Assembly (NCBI GenBank): GCA_965363675.1
Contig: CBDTTW010000062.1
Location: forward strand, 1-15,652
DNA from: CBDTTW01 sp965363675
GTDB taxonomy: Bacteria > Bacteroidota > Rhodothermia > Rhodothermales > DASSAV01
Length of the DNA: 15,652 nucleotides
Direction of reading: 5' to 3'
Positions 7,100 through 15,652 of the stretch are shown here, one piece after another (position 1 is the stretch's first letter; each line of letters begins with the position of its first letter). A program made the translations under genes and the position numbers. Below the pieces are notes generated by a model. It saw only the letters and a list, made by a program, of their open reading frames with translations, searched no databases and had not been told where the DNA came from.

Positions 7100-7118
7100 A
7101 AACCGGCCGCCCGGTTTT
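7100..7118 (+). terminator. Second hairpin with short T-tract, possible tandem terminator
   Basis: AAACCGG (7100-7106) and CCGGTTT (7111-7117) are exact complements around CCGC, ending in TTTT (7115-7118). It lies 4 bases beyond the first terminator and may act as a backup. The left arm has AAA, giving only a partial opposite-strand T-tract. Confidence 0.55.
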
Positions 7119-7334
7119 CTGTTACGGCCGTAGCCGTGAATTCCGCCTGCCTGCCCCGGCTGCCGTTACGTTGCGGCGCCTCGCGGCGACCTTAGGGGCG
7201 ACGGCAGCGCCCGCCGGATGCGCACCGGCGGCGGCTGCTTCTCCAAACCTTCGCGAGCCGCATTCGCAACCCGGCGGGGATGCGCCCGTCTGTGTGGGAG
7301 GCAAAGCCCCCGCCGTATCTATTCCTCATGGATT
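7119..7334. other. Intergenic region upstream of the TonB-dependent receptor
   Basis: This GC-rich gap of about 216 bases should hold the promoter of the receptor unit. I see an ACGGC/GCCGT dyad (7123-7136, spacer CGTA) but no recognisable riboswitch core, promoter or operator. The receptor's frame stays open back to 7218, but that extension is Arg/Cys-rich and precedes a clean signal peptide, so it is treated as noncoding. Confidence 0.45.
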
Positions 7335-9590
7335 ATGAGATATCTATACCTACTCTTCCTGCTCTTCCTGGCCCTGTTGCCGGCCGCCCCGGCGCAGGGG
7401 CAGCAGCGCGCCTCGCTGAGCGGCTTCGTCCGCGACGCGGCCACCGGCGAAACGCTCCTCATGGCGAACGTGGTGCTTGTCGGGACGCAGAAGGGCGCCG
7501 CGACGAACAACGCGGGCTACTATAGCCTCTCGGCCGTGGAGCCGGGGGCCTATACCGTGGCGGCCACCTACCTCGGCTACGAAGATGCGCGCCTCCAGGT
7601 GACGCTGGCGCCGGGGGAAAACGGGCGGCTCGACATCGCGTTGCAGCCCCGGTCGGTCGAGGTGGAGGAGGTCGTCGTCTCGGCCGGGCGTCGGCAGGAC
7701 GAGGAGGCGCGCAACATCGGCATCTCGCAGATGACGACGGCCGCCATCAAGCAGCTTCCACGCGTCTTCGAGCCGGACGTGTTCCGCTCGTTGCAGCTCC
7801 TGCCGGGCGTCAAGTCGTCGTCGGACTTCAGCAGCGGCCTCTACATCCGGGGCGGCGGGCCCGACCAGACGCTCATCCTGCTCGACCGCAACACCGTCTA
7901 CAACCCGAGCCACTTCTTCGGCTTCTTCTCGTCGTTCAACCCCGACGCCATCAAAGACGTACGCCTGTTCAAGGGCGGCTATCCGTCGGAGTATGGCGGG
8001 CGGCTGGGGGCCGTCGTGGACATCTACAACAAGGACGGCAACCGCAACCAGGTGCACGGCGGCGCAAGCGTAGGGCTGCTGGCCTCGCGGGCCATCATCG
8101 AGGGGCCGTACCGCAAGGGCTCGTGGATGCTGGCCGCCCGCCGCTCGACCATCGACCCGCTGCTCAGCGCTCTCCGCGAGGGGGGCACGGAGAGCATCCC
8201 CGATCTGTTTTACTTTTACGACCTCAACGGCAAGGTCAACTTCGACGCGGGCCGGAACGACAAGTTCAGCCTGGCCGGCTACTCCGGCACGGACCGCCTG
8301 GACTTCGAGTTTCTGGAAGACGCCGGGGTCAACATCGCCCTCGGCAACCGGACGCTTTCGGCGAACTGGACGCATCTGTTCTCGCCGCGCCTCTTCTCCA
8401 ACTTCACGTTCACTTCTTCCCGGTACTTCAGCGATCCCAAGTTCGTTTTTTCGAGCACGAAGTACGCCCGCACCAACCGCATCTACGACAACTCCGCCAA
8501 GGGCGACCTGGAGTTTGCTCCGGACGGGCGGCACGCGCTCAAGGGAGGGTTCTGGGCGGGCTCCTTCACGATGGACCTGGAAGACCGCTTCGATGAGAAC
8601 GTCACGCTCGACAAGCGCATCCAGACGACGTACACCTCGGCCTACGTGCAGGATACGTACCGCCCGTCGTCGCTGCTGATGCTTCAAGGCGGCCTGCGGT
8701 TGAACTACTTCTCCGAGGGCGACTTCCTGCGCCTGGAGCCGCGCCTTTCGGTGGAGTACCGGCCGCTGGAGCGCACCCGCGTGCAGCTCGGCTACGGGCG
8801 CTACTACCAGTTCCTTTCGCTGATCTCCAGCGAGCTTTTCTCCGCCTTCGACATCTGGCTTACCACCGACAAGGGGGTGCCGCCGGCCTTCGGCGATCAG
8901 TACGTGGCGGGCGTCAAGAATTATCTCGGGCGCGACATCAACCTCGACGCGGAGGTGTACTACCGCACCATGCGCGACCTGTTCGAGCTCGATCCGTTCC
9001 TGGTCGATGCGGCGGGCGTCGAGTACCGCAACATCTTCCGCTACGGCATCGGCAACGCCTACGGCGCCGAGTTCATGCTGGAGAAGACGCGCGGGCGCAT
9101 CAGCGGCTTTGCCGGGTACACCCTCGGCAAGACCCAGCGCAAGTTTCCCAACATCAACGACGAGCAGTTCTACGCGCCCAAGTACGACCGCACGCACGAC
9201 CTCAACCTGGTCATGAACTACCGCCTGGCGCGCAAGTGGCGCGTGTCGAGCGTGTTTACGTACGCCACGGGGCAGGCGTATACCGAGCCGGGCGGCCAGT
9301 TCCGGATGCCCGACTATCCGTTTGCGACGGACGTGCCCGGCGGCGTCATCAGCCGCTACAACGCGGCGCGCCTGCCCGCCTACCACCGCCTCGATCTGGG
9401 CATCACCAAGATCGGGCGGCTCTTCGGCGCGGCGAACTACGAATTCCAGGCGCAGGTCATCAACGCTTACAACCGCCGCAACATCTGGTTCTACCTGTTC
9501 GAGTTCGAGGACGACAACACGGTCACGCGCAACGAAGTGCCGCAGATCCCCGTGCCGATCCCGAACGTCTCCCTGACGCTGAGCTTCTAA
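7335..9590 (+). CDS. TonB-dependent outer-membrane receptor with N-terminal carboxypeptidase-like regulatory domain
   Basis: The 751-residue protein is an outer-membrane beta-barrel that would import a ligand using TonB energy. It starts with a signal peptide (MRYLYLLFLLFLALLPAAPA, cleavage near residue 20), then a CarboxypepD_reg-like Ig-fold domain (about 27-105, with SGFVRDAATGETL, GYYSLSAVEPGAY and YLGYE), a plug domain (about 110-230, including YIRGGGPDQTLILLDR at 170-185 and the GGYPSEYGGRLGAVVDI segment), and a barrel rich in alternating aromatic strands ending in LTLSF, with the usual terminal Phe. The ATG at 7335 is chosen because it places the signal peptide at the N-terminus; no Shine-Dalgarno is seen. 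The DUF4249 lipoprotein gene starts 14 bases downstream, a pairing common in Bacteroidota. The ligand is unknown; it lacks an obvious SusC length (about 1000). Confidence 0.94.
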   Translation: MRYLYLLFLLFLALLPAAPAQGQQRASLSGFVRDAATGETLLMANVVLVGTQKGAATNNAGYYSLSAVEPGAYTVAATYLGYEDARLQVTLAPGENGRLDIALQPRSVEVEEVVVSAGRRQDEEARNIGISQMTTAAIKQLPRVFEPDVFRSLQLLPGVKSSSDFSSGLYIRGGGPDQTLILLDRNTVYNPSHFFGFFSSFNPDAIKDVRLFKGGYPSEYGGRLGAVVDIYNKDGNRNQVHGGASVGLLASRAIIEGPYRKGSWMLAARRSTIDPLLSALREGGTESIPDLFYFYDLNGKVNFDAGRNDKFSLAGYSGTDRLDFEFLEDAGVNIALGNRTLSANWTHLFSPRLFSNFTFTSSRYFSDPKFVFSSTKYARTNRIYDNSAKGDLEFAPDGRHALKGGFWAGSFTMDLEDRFDENVTLDKRIQTTYTSAYVQDTYRPSSLLMLQGGLRLNYFSEGDFLRLEPRLSVEYRPLERTRVQLGYGRYYQFLSLISSELFSAFDIWLTTDKGVPPAFGDQYVAGVKNYLGRDINLDAEVYYRTMRDLFELDPFLVDAAGVEYRNIFRYGIGNAYGAEFMLEKTRGRISGFAGYTLGKTQRKFPNINDEQFYAPKYDRTHDLNLVMNYRLARKWRVSSVFTYATGQAYTEPGGQFRMPDYPFATDVPGGVISRYNAARLPAYHRLDLGITKIGRLFGAANYEFQAQVINAYNRRNIWFYLFEFEDDNTVTRNEVPQIPVPIPNVSLTLSF

Positions 9591-9604
9591 GCCCCCGCAG
9601 CCAT

Positions 9605-10495
9605 ATGAACCGCCTTTTCTCTTTTGTCCTTCCGGCGCTCGCGCTCGCGGCGGCGGCCTGCAACCCGGCCGGGCCGGAGCCCGTCGAGGCGCAGTACTTT
9701 GTCGAGTCGTACCAGGTGGCCGGGCAGCCCCTGGCCCAGGTGCGCCTGAGCAAAACCGCCCCCATGAACACCACCTACGACTTCGACGCGCTGGCGGTGC
9801 GGGGCGCAAGCGTGCAGATCCACCTGATGCAGCCCGGCGGCGGCCCGGAGCAGACGTTCCGGCTGGCCGAGCAGCCCGACCGCCCCGGCGTGTACGCCCC
9901 CGCGCCGGGGCATACGGTGCTGCCGGAGCGCACGTACCGCCTGGAGATCACGGCGCCGGGAGGCGAGCGCCTTTCGGCGCAAACCACCGTGCCGGGGGCC
10001 TTCGCGCTGGCGCGCGTCCGCGCCGATACGGTCGTCTACCGGGGCGAGCAGTTCGAGGTCCACATCACCAAAAGCCGCTCGCCGGGCCGCGACGCCATTT
10101 TCGTGTTCTCCAACATGGCGCTCGACCCCGACCCGGATAATATGGTGCCCTTCGTGGCCGACCTTTACAAAGACGGCGACCTTTCTATCGACGACGTACG
10201 CATGGTGGCGACGACGCCGCTCAACCAGGCCAACTACGACGAGAACCCGGACCAGACGCTCCGGATCGAGATGCCTTGGCTGATGGTCTACTTCTACGGG
10301 CCGCAGCGGGTCACGATGAATGCCATCGACGACAACATGTTCGACTTCATGCGCTCGTACGTGGTGCAGCAGGGCGGTTCGACGCTCTCGCCGGGGGAGG
10401 TCCCCAACCTGATCGACCATGTGGAGGGCGGCACGGGCGTGTTTGCCAGCTATGCTTCGGTCACGCACGAGCTGTACGTGCGCCGCGACCGCTAG
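9605..10495 (+). CDS. DUF4249 family lipoprotein, partner of the TonB-dependent receptor
   Basis: The 296-residue protein begins with a lipoprotein signal (MNRLFSFVLPALALAAAAC, C19 the likely lipidated residue; A rather than L at -3 makes the lipobox slightly weak). The mature part has beta-rich motifs as in DUF4249: VLPERTYRLEITAPGGERLS, then a sandwich region and a C-terminal PNLIDHVEGGTGVFASYAS, close to the family's ...N..GG.G.F... ending. It probably sits at the outer membrane and may help the receptor 14 bases upstream, although no biochemical role is established for the family as far as I know. The frame stays open far upstream inside the receptor gene; the ATG at 9605 is chosen for the signal peptide. 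It precedes the OtsB-like gene by 9 bases. Confidence 0.85.
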   Translation: MNRLFSFVLPALALAAAACNPAGPEPVEAQYFVESYQVAGQPLAQVRLSKTAPMNTTYDFDALAVRGASVQIHLMQPGGGPEQTFRLAEQPDRPGVYAPAPGHTVLPERTYRLEITAPGGERLSAQTTVPGAFALARVRADTVVYRGEQFEVHITKSRSPGRDAIFVFSNMALDPDPDNMVPFVADLYKDGDLSIDDVRMVATTPLNQANYDENPDQTLRIEMPWLMVYFYGPQRVTMNAIDDNMFDFMRSYVVQQGGSTLSPGEVPNLIDHVEGGTGVFASYASVTHELYVRRDR

Positions 10496-10504
10496 CCCGC
10501 GCCC

Positions 10505-11218
10505 ATGCCCGCCCCGCCGCGCGCCCTGCGCCCGCTTTTCCTGCTCGACTACGACGGAACCCTCGCCCCGTTCGCGCCGCGCCCCGACGAGGCGCGGCCG
10601 CACCCCGGCGCGCCGGCGCTGCTGGCCGCGCTCGACCGGCGCTATCCGCTCTGGATTGTGACGGGGCGCATGCTCGAAGACCTGGCGCCGCTCTTGCCGC
10701 TGCCTTTGCGCGCCCTGGGAATGCACGGCGCGCAGGAGGGCCGCCTGGGCGAAGCGCCGGAGCCGCCGCCCCGCCCCGAGGCGACGGTTCGGTTGCTTCG
10801 GGCGGCGCAGGCGGGCGCGCCGGATCTGCCGGGCGTGCGCACCGAGCAGAAAGGGGCGGCTTTTGCTCTCCACTACCGGGGCGCCCCCGACGAGGCCCCT
10901 ATCGTGCGCGCCCTGGAGGCGTGGGCCGCCGGACTTCCGCCGGGCCTGGAGGCGCTCTGGGGCAAGAAGGTGCTGGAGGTGCGCCCCGCCGGCGAAGACA
11001 AGGGCGCGGCGGCCCTCCGCATTGCGGCGCGCTTCCCCGGCTGCACGCCCGTTTTCATCGGCGACGACGCTTCGGACGAGGACGCCTTCCGCGCGCTCGG
11101 GCCGCCTGCCGTCACGGTCAAGGTGGGGCCGGAGCCTACGAGCGCCCGCTTTCGCCTTGCCGGCATCCCGGAGGTAATGGCCTATCTGCGCGCCTATCTT
11201 GGACGAAGCCGCCCGTAG
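10505..11218 (+). CDS. otsB: HAD-family sugar phosphatase, trehalose-6-phosphate phosphatase (OtsB) type
   Basis: The 237-residue protein has all four HAD motifs in OtsB arrangement: LLDYDGTLAPF (13-23; nucleophile D15, acid-base D17), WIVTGR (50-55; T53), GKKVLEVRP with DKG (153-167; K166) and FIGDDASDEDAF (184-195; Mg2+ ligands D187/D188). GMHGAQEG (72-79) matches the cap-entry segment of trehalose phosphatases. The expected reaction is trehalose-6-phosphate to trehalose plus phosphate, in the cytoplasm. No OtsA (trehalose-6-phosphate synthase) is in the window, so a related substrate such as a mannosyl- or glucosylglycerate phosphate is possible. The ATG follows the DUF4249 stop by 9 bases without a Shine-Dalgarno, suggesting it is co-transcribed with the receptor pair. 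Confidence 0.85.
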   Translation: MPAPPRALRPLFLLDYDGTLAPFAPRPDEARPHPGAPALLAALDRRYPLWIVTGRMLEDLAPLLPLPLRALGMHGAQEGRLGEAPEPPPRPEATVRLLRAAQAGAPDLPGVRTEQKGAAFALHYRGAPDEAPIVRALEAWAAGLPPGLEALWGKKVLEVRPAGEDKGAAALRIAARFPGCTPVFIGDDASDEDAFRALGPPAVTVKVGPEPTSARFRLAGIPEVMAYLRAYLGRSRP

Positions 11219-11278
11219 GCGGAACTTTGACCTGCGCGGGCCGTCAGGGAGGCTGAACCTTAAAACAGAGGGCATGCT

Positions 11279-12141
<863 letters not shown>

Positions 12142-12145
<4 letters not shown>

Positions 12146-12570
12146 GCAAAATCGACCGTCTGGTGGAACTGTTCCAGTCCGTCGAGCCGGCGGTGCGGCT
12201 GGAAGTGCTGCTGGACTATGCCGACCGGTTGCCGCCCCTGCCGCCCGAGTACGCGCCGCTCCGGGACGCCGGGCTGGGCATGATCCACGAGTGCCAGTCG
12301 CCGGTGTTTCTGATGGCCCAGGCCGAGGGCGGGCGGCTGCGCATCGTCGCGGACGCGCCGCGCGAGGCCCCCACGGCGCGCGGCTTCACGTCGCTGCTCA
12401 TCGAGGCGTTCGACGGGGCGCCGCCGGAGGCGGTCGTCGCGGCGCCGCCCAACTTGCTGCACGCGCTCGGGCTGGCCGAACTCATCGGGATGCAACGCAC
12501 GCGCGGCCTCTCGGGCATCTACGCGCGCCTGCGCGCCGAAGCGGCCCGGCACGCCGGCCCCACTTCCTGA
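12142..12570 (+). CDS. sufE: SufE-family sulfur acceptor
   Basis: The 142-residue protein matches SufE in length and layout. The acceptor cysteine is C51 in MIHECQSPVF, the same residue number as in E. coli SufE and the same motif type (GCQS.V). A C-terminal helix, LGLAELIGMQRTRGLSGIYA, is also typical. In the Suf pathway SufE takes persulfide sulfur from the cysteine desulfurase SufS and hands it to the SufBCD scaffold. Neither sufS nor sufBCD is nearby; instead it follows a rhodanese by an ATGA overlap. GAGG (12131-12134) lies 7 bases before the ATG at 12142, which is chosen over an in-frame upstream start whose extra 20 residues are Arg-rich. Whether it serves SufS or takes sulfur from the rhodanese is open. 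Confidence 0.92.
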
Positions 12571-12582
12571 GCCGCCCTGCCT

Positions 12583-12593
12583 CCTGAGAGGGG

Positions 12594-12598
<5 letters not shown>
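12583..12598. terminator. Weak shared hairpin between convergent sufE and kbl
   Basis: CCTGA (12583-12587) and TCAGG (12594-12598) form a 5-base stem around GAGGGG in the 23-base gap between the two stops, overlapping the end of kbl. There is no T-tract on either side, so it is a poor intrinsic terminator; Rho-dependent ending is as likely. Confidence 0.2.
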
Positions 12599-13793
<1,195 letters not shown>

Positions 13794-13806
13794 GGTAGGC
13801 ACCGGG

Positions 13807-14751
13807 TTAGTGGGGCGCGTGCGCCGGCGCGAGTTGGGCCAGCATGTCGTCCACCATGGTTTCCAGAGTCCATTCGGGGCGCCAGCCCCAATCGGCGCGC
13901 GCCTCGGCGTCGTCGGTGCGCTCCGGCCACGAGTCGGCGATGGCCTGGTGGTAGTCGGGCGCGAAGTCGCAGGTAAAGCCGGGAAGGCGGCGGCGGATGG
14001 CCTCGGCCAGCTCGCCGGCAGTGAAGCTGAAGGCGGCGACGTTGTAGCTGGTGCGCACCGTCAGGCGGTCGGCGGGGGCCTCCATGAGGGCGAGCGTGGC
14101 GCGCAGCGCATCGGGCATGTACATCATCGGCAGGCGCGTATCGGCGCGCAGGAAGCACGTAAAGCGGCGCTCGCGCAGGGCGGCGTGGAAGATGTCCACG
14201 GCGTAATCCGTGGTGCCGCCGCCGGGCGGGGCGGTGTAGCTGATGATGCCGGGGTAGCGTAGGCTGCGCACGTCCACGCCGCAGCGCTCGGCGTAATAGC
14301 GGCAGAGCAGCTCGCCCGAGACCTTCGTGACGCCGTAGATGGTGGTGGGGTCGAGGATGGTATGCTGCGGGGCGCAGGGGCGGGGGGTGCGCGGCCCGAA
14401 CACAGCGATGGAGCTGGGCCAGAAGACGCGCAGGGGCCGGCCGCAGGCCAGATCGAGGACGTGCTTGAGCCCCAGCATGTTCACGTCCCAGGCGAGGTTG
14501 GGCGTTTGCTCGCCCCGCGCGGACAGCAGGCTGGCGAGGTGGTACACTACGCCGACGCCGTAATCCCCGACGATCTGGCCGAGGCGCTCGGCGTCCACCA
14601 CGTCGAGGCGTTCGTAGGGGCCGGAGGCGTCGGCGGCGGCGGGGCGTATGTCGGTGGCGACGACCGCGTCGGAGCCGTGGCGCAGGCGCAGCCGGGCCAC
14701 GAGGTCGCTGCCGATTTGTCCGCCGGCGCCGGTGACCAGAATCCGGTTCAT
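13807..14751 (-). CDS. tdh: L-threonine 3-dehydrogenase, SDR (NAD-dependent epimerase-like) type
   Basis: The 314-residue protein is an extended short-chain dehydrogenase with a Rossmann motif GAGGQIG (8-14), D34 at the end of beta-2 (NAD rather than NADP preference), catalytic S113/S114 in WPSSIAVFG, and YGVTK (Y139, K143). Other family features are YHLASLLSARGE and LRYPGIISYTAPPGGGTTDYA, which match the SDR-type threonine dehydrogenases of Bacteroidota rather than the zinc-dependent MDR-type Tdh of E. coli. It oxidises L-threonine to 2-amino-3-ketobutyrate in the cytoplasm, which Kbl (next gene, 13 bases on) then cleaves. It starts 52 bases after the Nudix gene on the same strand. No clear Shine-Dalgarno precedes its ATG. 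Confidence 0.94.
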   Translation of the reverse strand: MNRILVTGAGGQIGSDLVARLRLRHGSDAVVATDIRPAAADASGPYERLDVVDAERLGQIVGDYGVGVVYHLASLLSARGEQTPNLAWDVNMLGLKHVLDLACGRPLRVFWPSSIAVFGPRTPRPCAPQHTILDPTTIYGVTKVSGELLCRYYAERCGVDVRSLRYPGIISYTAPPGGGTTDYAVDIFHAALRERRFTCFLRADTRLPMMYMPDALRATLALMEAPADRLTVRTSYNVAAFSFTAGELAEAIRRRLPGFTCDFAPDYHQAIADSWPERTDDAEARADWGWRPEWTLETMVDDMLAQLAPAHAPH

Positions 14752-14803
14752 AAACTCGTTCGCGGGGTGGATACGCGCATCGTGAAGGGGTAGGGGAAGA
14801 TAC

Positions 14804-15505
14804 TTATACGGCGCCGGTGGGCTGTGGGGGCCTCGAAGAAATTCCCAAGCGTTCGCGCACGCGCGCCGACGGGAGCGCGCGCACGACGGCCAGCAGCTCG
14901 GCCAGCATCATGGCCGTGGCGCCCCAGATGAACAGGCCGCCGGCGGCATAGCCGGGGATGCGCACCGGCCGGCCGGCGTGCAGGCGGCGCTCCTCGCGGA
15001 GGGCGCCGGGGCGCAGCAGCTCCGCGAGCCGGATGCACGCCACCGCCTCGACCTCGGCGGCCTGCGCCGCGAAGCGCGGCGGCGCGGCGCACAGGCCCAC
15101 CTGCGGAAACACGCAGAAGTTGGAGGGGGGCACGTAGAGCGGCGTAAGCGCGCCCACGCGCCGCACGGCCTCGGGCCGGACGCCGATTTCCTCCCACGCC
15201 TCGCGCAGGGCGGCCTGCTCGGGCGTCTCGCCGGGCTCCAGCCGCCCGCCCGGAAAGGCCACCTGGCCGGGGTGATGCCGCAGGTGCGCCGGGCGGACGG
15301 TGAACACGAGCATCGGCGCGCCTGCCTGCTCGAACAACAGCAGCAGCACGGCCGCCGCCCGGCATCCGGCCGACGCGCCCTCCGCGAGCGAAAGGTTGGG
15401 GCGCGTCTCGGGGGCGAGGCGTAGCTGCGCGGGCGCGCCCGGCAGCGGCCCGCCGAGCGCGCCGGCAAGCGCCGCCCCGAAGTGTGCGAAGAAGTCGTCA
15501 GGCAT
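14804..15505 (-). CDS. Nudix hydrolase, CoA pyrophosphatase (NudL/YeaB) type
   Basis: The 233-residue protein has a complete Nudix box, G(x5)E(x7)REAxEExGV, from G87 to V109 (E93, R101-E102, E105-E106). Directly before it, HLRHHPGQVAFPGG (74-87) is the UPF0035-type motif that marks CoA diphosphatases such as NudL and yeast Pcd1, which split CoA (often oxidised CoA) to 4'-phosphopantetheine and adenosine 3',5'-bisphosphate. A C-terminal IWGATAMML helix is also typical of this group. Length is above the usual 190-210 because of an Ala/Gly-rich N-terminal segment. It precedes tdh-kbl on the same strand and may be co-transcribed with them; no Shine-Dalgarno is evident. The CoA specificity is inferred from the motif. 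Confidence 0.87.
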   Translation of the reverse strand: MPDDFFAHFGAALAGALGGPLPGAPAQLRLAPETRPNLSLAEGASAGCRAAAVLLLLFEQAGAPMLVFTVRPAHLRHHPGQVAFPGGRLEPGETPEQAALREAWEEIGVRPEAVRRVGALTPLYVPPSNFCVFPQVGLCAAPPRFAAQAAEVEAVACIRLAELLRPGALREERRLHAGRPVRIPGYAAGGLFIWGATAMMLAELLAVVRALPSARVRERLGISSRPPQPTGAV

Positions 15506-15552
15506 GGCCTGTGTACGCCGCGCCGCCGCCGGCGTTCTCCGGCGCCGCGCGT

Positions 15553-15652
15553 CTACCGGCGGATGCGGTGGTCGGTGTAGCGGGTGGTCGTCTCGACCTC
15601 CGAGGTGAAGGTGCGCATGCGGCGGCGGTGCTGCACGAGCGTCGTAGCCCGC
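15553..15652 (-). CDS. C-terminal end of an unidentified gene, cut by the window edge
   Basis: On the - strand an open frame runs in from the right edge and stops at TAG (15553-15555); 33 residues are visible, ending in RYTDHRIRR. Almost every third codon position is G or C, as in the real genes here, which supports coding. I do not recognise the family from this fragment. It ends 47 bases upstream of the Nudix gene and could be the first visible member of the Nudix-tdh-kbl group. Confidence 0.55.
   Translation of the reverse strand, partial: RATTLVQHRRRMRTFTSEVETTTRYTDHRIRR

Noticed and set aside
7119..7334. A cobalamin or other riboswitch upstream of the TonB-dependent receptor
   Set aside because: I looked for the conserved B12-box and other riboswitch cores and found no convincing match; GC-rich stems alone are not evidence.
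7350..9809. An 819-codon - strand frame opposite the TonB-dependent receptor
   Set aside because: It has Arg/Val/Glu/His-rich translation, no motifs, and spans two genuine genes on the other strand.

Overview
This 15.6 kb window is very GC-rich and densely coded. It comes from a bacterium that looks like a high-GC member of the Bacteroidota/Rhodothermota group (Rhodothermales-like; this is an inference). Supporting clues are the tail of a bacillithiol-type BshC, a TonB-dependent receptor with an N-terminal carboxypeptidase-like domain followed by a DUF4249 lipoprotein, a GyrA with an SRGGKG-type GyrA box, an SDR-type threonine dehydrogenase paired with Kbl, and many genes without a clear Shine-Dalgarno sequence. 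No RNA genes, insertion sequences, prophage or CRISPR arrays were found.

Layout, left to right. (1) + strand: the 3' end of a bshC-like gene, then 14 bases later a stand-alone HD hydrolase of the RelA/SpoT small-alarmone-hydrolase type. (2) A 419-base gap, AT-rich in its first half, with an inverted repeat, a LacI-family-like operator sequence and several small hairpins. It precedes pckG (GTP-dependent PEP carboxykinase), which ends at a strong palindromic terminator. (3) - strand: gyrA, convergent with pckG, carrying a very acidic C-terminal tail. (4) A 295-base divergent gap, then + strand: a cytoplasmic glycerophosphodiester phosphodiesterase ending in one or two terminators. (5) + strand, probably one unit: TonB-dependent receptor, DUF4249 lipoprotein and an OtsB-type HAD phosphatase, with gaps of 14 and 9 bases. 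(6) + strand: a two-domain rhodanese (SseA-like) overlapping sufE by ATGA. (7) - strand, read right to left: an unidentified gene cut by the window edge, a Nudix CoA-pyrophosphatase-like gene, tdh (threonine 3-dehydrogenase) and kbl (2-amino-3-ketobutyrate CoA ligase).

Functionally this is mostly core metabolism: gluconeogenesis (pckG), DNA topology (gyrA), threonine to glycine plus acetyl-CoA (tdh-kbl), sulfur transfer (rhodanese-SufE), lipid headgroup turnover, outer-membrane uptake and alarmone or thiol stress functions. I see no clearly novel multi-gene system. The items most worth a second look are the translationally coupled rhodanese-SufE pair, the stand-alone alarmone hydrolase next to bshC, the putative control region of pckG, and the OtsB gene attached to an outer-membrane uptake pair.
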